64,000 nucleotides of DNA from Thiohalocapsa sp. PB-PSB1. GTDB lineage: Bacteria > Pseudomonadota > Gammaproteobacteria > Chromatiales > Chromatiaceae. The position numbers and the translations under genes are program-made. The stretch's first letter is position 1, and each line of letters starts with the position of its first letter. Shown here piece after piece: positions 62,097 to 64,000 of the stretch. The DNA lies in assembly GCA_016745215.1 (NCBI GenBank), contig CP050890.1, positions 1,240,001 to 1,304,000 on the forward strand. Direction: 5' to 3'. The notes under the pieces were generated by a model that made no database searches, was not told the DNA's origin, and saw nothing but the letters and a program-made list of their open reading frames with translations.

Positions 62097-63086
62097 ATGG
62101 CAAAATCCCCTGTCAGAATCGCAGTCACCGGCGCCGCTGGTCAGATCGGCTATGCATTATTGTTTCGTATTGCTTCCGGCGAAATGCTGGGCAAGGATCA
62201 GCCGGTCATCCTACAAATGCTGGAATTGCCGATGGAGAAACCACAGAGCGCCCTGAAGGGCGTCATGATGGAACTCGACGATTGTGCGTTCCCACTGCTC
62301 GCCGATATGGTCGGCACCGGTAATCCCGATGTCGCCTTCAAGGACGCCGACTATGCAATGCTGGTCGGCGCTAAGCCGCGCGGTCCTGGAATGGAGCGCA
62401 AGGATCTGCTGATGGACAACGCCAAGATCTTCATCGAACAGGGCAAATCACTCAACGCGGTTGCATCGCGCGACGTACGCGTCCTCGTGGTCGGCAATCC
62501 GGCCAACACCAATGCCTACATCGCGATGAATTCGGCACCGGACCTGCCGGCAGGCAACTTCACGTCAATGATGCGGCTGGATCACAACCGGGCAGTATCA
62601 CAATTGGCCACGCGCACCGGCAAGACAGTCTCGGACATCGAAAAGATGGTGGTCTGGGGTAACCACTCGCCAACGATGTACCCGGATCTGCGCTTCGCAA
62701 CCGTGGCTGGCCAGAATGCCAAGGCATTGGTCGCAGATGAGACCTGGTATCAGGACACCTATATCCCCACCGTCGGCAAGCGCGGCGCGGCCATCATTGC
62801 CGCTCGTGGTGCCTCGTCTGCCGCCAGTGCGGCCAATGCGGCAATTGACCATATGCACGACTGGGCGTTGGGCAGCGACGGCAAGTGGGTGACCATGGGC
62901 GTCGTCTCTGACGGTTCCTATGGTATCCCCGAAGGCTTCATCTATGGTGTTCCATGCACCTGTACTCCAGGCAAGTACGAAGTCATCAAAGATCTCGAGA
63001 TCGACGCATTCTCGAGAGAGCGCATGGACTTCACGTTGAATGAACTGAAAGAAGAGCGCGAAGGAGTGCAGGGCCTGCTGGGCTGA
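62097..63086 (+). CDS. mdh: Malate dehydrogenase (NAD-dependent, cytosolic-type)
   Basis: A 329-residue protein, the length of the group that resembles eukaryotic cytosolic MDH. VTGAAGQIGYALLFRIASG is the NAD-binding loop, VGAKPRGPGMERKDLL the mobile substrate loop with its Arg residues, VVGNPANTNAYI and LDHNRAVSQLA further substrate contacts, and VWGNHSPTMYPD the catalytic His. It interconverts malate and oxaloacetate in the TCA cycle. The ribosome-binding site is excellent. Codon use and GC look like core genome. A weak GATCAG...CTGATC hairpin at 63086-63108 may be its terminator. Confidence 0.95.
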   Translation: MAKSPVRIAVTGAAGQIGYALLFRIASGEMLGKDQPVILQMLELPMEKPQSALKGVMMELDDCAFPLLADMVGTGNPDVAFKDADYAMLVGAKPRGPGMERKDLLMDNAKIFIEQGKSLNAVASRDVRVLVVGNPANTNAYIAMNSAPDLPAGNFTSMMRLDHNRAVSQLATRTGKTVSDIEKMVVWGNHSPTMYPDLRFATVAGQNAKALVADETWYQDTYIPTVGKRGAAIIAARGASSAASAANAAIDHMHDWALGSDGKWVTMGVVSDGSYGIPEGFIYGVPCTCTPGKYEVIKDLEIDAFSRERMDFTLNELKEEREGVQGLLG

Positions 63087-63324
63087 TCAGGTCCGATTCG
63101 ATCTGATCTTCATTCTACGGACTCACATCTGACTTCGACGCCTGATCCTCCAATCAAATGTTGGTCAGATGTTGGGTCCTCCGCCTGCCCCTTGGCTTTG
63201 CATCGATATTCTTCGGCAAGCGCGGGGAATGTCCTTGGTTGAGCCAAGTCTATATCGAGCTGCGGCTGCGGCTGAAGAATGCAAAAGTTGGAATGGAAGC
63301 TGAAAATACGAACGCTCGAAAGCT

Positions 63325-63723
63325 TCAGGCCGCGCGATGTGCAGTTCGCGCGCATTCCGAGTCAAGGTGCTCGTTGATCCAGGCACGTAATTGATGACTG
63401 GAGCGGGAGCCGCTGAAACGGCCACGTTCCTCGCCGCCGTTAAATAGGATAACCGTCGGGAAACCGCGTACCCGGTAGCGGCCCGCAAGCTTCATGTTGT
63501 CGCCCTCATCCACCTCAACCTTAGCAAGTAAGACTGCGCCTGCATGCTCATCGACGACGCGGTTCAGGTGTGGAGTAAACTGGCGGCAGGGTGCACACCA
63601 TTCGGCCCAGAAATCGACCAAAATCGGATGTTGGTGAGAAGCATCGATGACATCGGCGACGAAATTCTCGTGACAGACATCAAAGGCGTATGAACTATTC
63701 TCTCTGAGAGATTCGAAATGCAT
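63325..63723 (-). CDS. Thioredoxin-like protein
   Basis: A 132-residue thioredoxin fold with the active site VDFWAEWCAPCRQFTPHL, the conserved Asp-like position (KVEVDEGDNMKLAGRYRVRG) and cis-Pro (GFPTVILFNGGEE). About 25 extra residues precede the core. By family it reduces protein disulfides in the cytoplasm; the specific partner is unknown. It is convergent with mdh. Confidence 0.9.
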   Translation of the reverse strand: MHFESLRENSSYAFDVCHENFVADVIDASHQHPILVDFWAEWCAPCRQFTPHLNRVVDEHAGAVLLAKVEVDEGDNMKLAGRYRVRGFPTVILFNGGEERGRFSGSRSSHQLRAWINEHLDSECARTAHRAA

Positions 63724-63946
63724 CGGCAGTATCGCTGCTGGGGATATTAATAATCTCCAAGTTTAACAGTGGCCAGGCTGGAATCGCTAGTGGCAGTCCA
63801 TCTTCGGAGAATTATGTGGGCATACTGTCGGCATTCTCCCGACAAAAGCGCCCGGACAATAAGCCGACGTTAGAACTGGAGACCGCGCCGGCCTTGGGTT
63901 AATCTTAGCGGTTTATTCTGGCGACAAGAGTTAACCGGATTTCACC

Positions 63947-64000
63947 ATGTCCGACGTTTTGCCCAACCGCACCCCTTACCCAACCACCCGCATGCGCCGG
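63947..64000 (+). CDS. hemB: Probable delta-aminolevulinic acid dehydratase, first 18 codons
   Basis: MSDVLPNRTPYPTTRMRR begins at ATG 63947 and runs off the right edge. The P-x-T-R-M-R-R start is typical of gammaproteobacterial HemB, which makes porphobilinogen for haem and, in phototrophs, bacteriochlorophyll. With only 18 residues this is a tentative call. About 220 bp upstream are free of genes. Confidence 0.5.
   Translation, partial: MSDVLPNRTPYPTTRMRR

Overview
The window looks like a gammaproteobacterial chromosome, most likely a purple-sulfur-bacterium relative (Chromatiales/Chromatiaceae). This is inferred from the housekeeping gene types, the high GC and the style of its REP/RAYT repeats; there is no rRNA or marker gene to prove it. 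Ordinary core genes sit at the two edges: a bacterioferritin-like C-terminus, class I fructose-1,6-bisphosphatase, a three-gene envelope-glycolipid operon (GT2, ArnT-like, PAP2), an MscS channel, UppP and an ankyrin/L,D-transpeptidase on the left; a penicillin-acylase-family hydrolase, malate dehydrogenase, a thioredoxin-like protein and the probable start of hemB on the right.

From about 13 to 57 kb the DNA is a repeat- and mobile-element-rich accessory region. (1) 13.7-21.2 kb: seven attC-like sites separating minus-strand toxin-antitoxin modules (DUF4258/zinc-finger antitoxin, two PIN-domain pairs, HicA/HicB). This is an integron cassette array without a visible integrase (a CALIN). An ORF-less group II intron lies at one attC, and an ISAzo13 element and a RAYT element are lodged between others. 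(2) 21.3-24 kb: a second RAYT element has cut off the C-terminus of a GAF/sigma-54 regulator. (3) 24.2-36.7 kb: two direct-orientation 'stutter' arrays bracket a DUF6345-like protein and a 2,081-residue secreted C25 (gingipain-like) protease with thrombospondin-3 and RCC1-like repeats. (4) 36.7-42.2 kb: ParA and relaxase fragments, a Fic protein, and a divergent AraC regulator/arylsulfatase pair. (5) 42.3-48 kb: an IS66 deletion derivative, a dead DNA-adenine methylase, and a truncated recombinase-in-trio (RIT) element inside a second IS66 transposase. (6) 48.4-51.6 kb: two secreted proteins, one sharing a C-terminal-type module with the giant protease. (7) 52-58 kb: an atypical P-type ATPase, a decayed carboxynorspermidine decarboxylase and a broken IS4-like element.

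The most unusual signal is the repeated appearance, at seven loci and in several unrelated REP families, of arrays in which a short seed is reiterated many times. Copies keep the same distal end and lose variable amounts of the proximal end, and neighbouring copies share point variants in blocks. Two RAYT (Y1 HUH) genes sit directly inside such arrays. I know of RAYTs and REPs but not of a description of this growth pattern; the mechanism is open. All function calls rest on reading the translated sequence; no database search was run.
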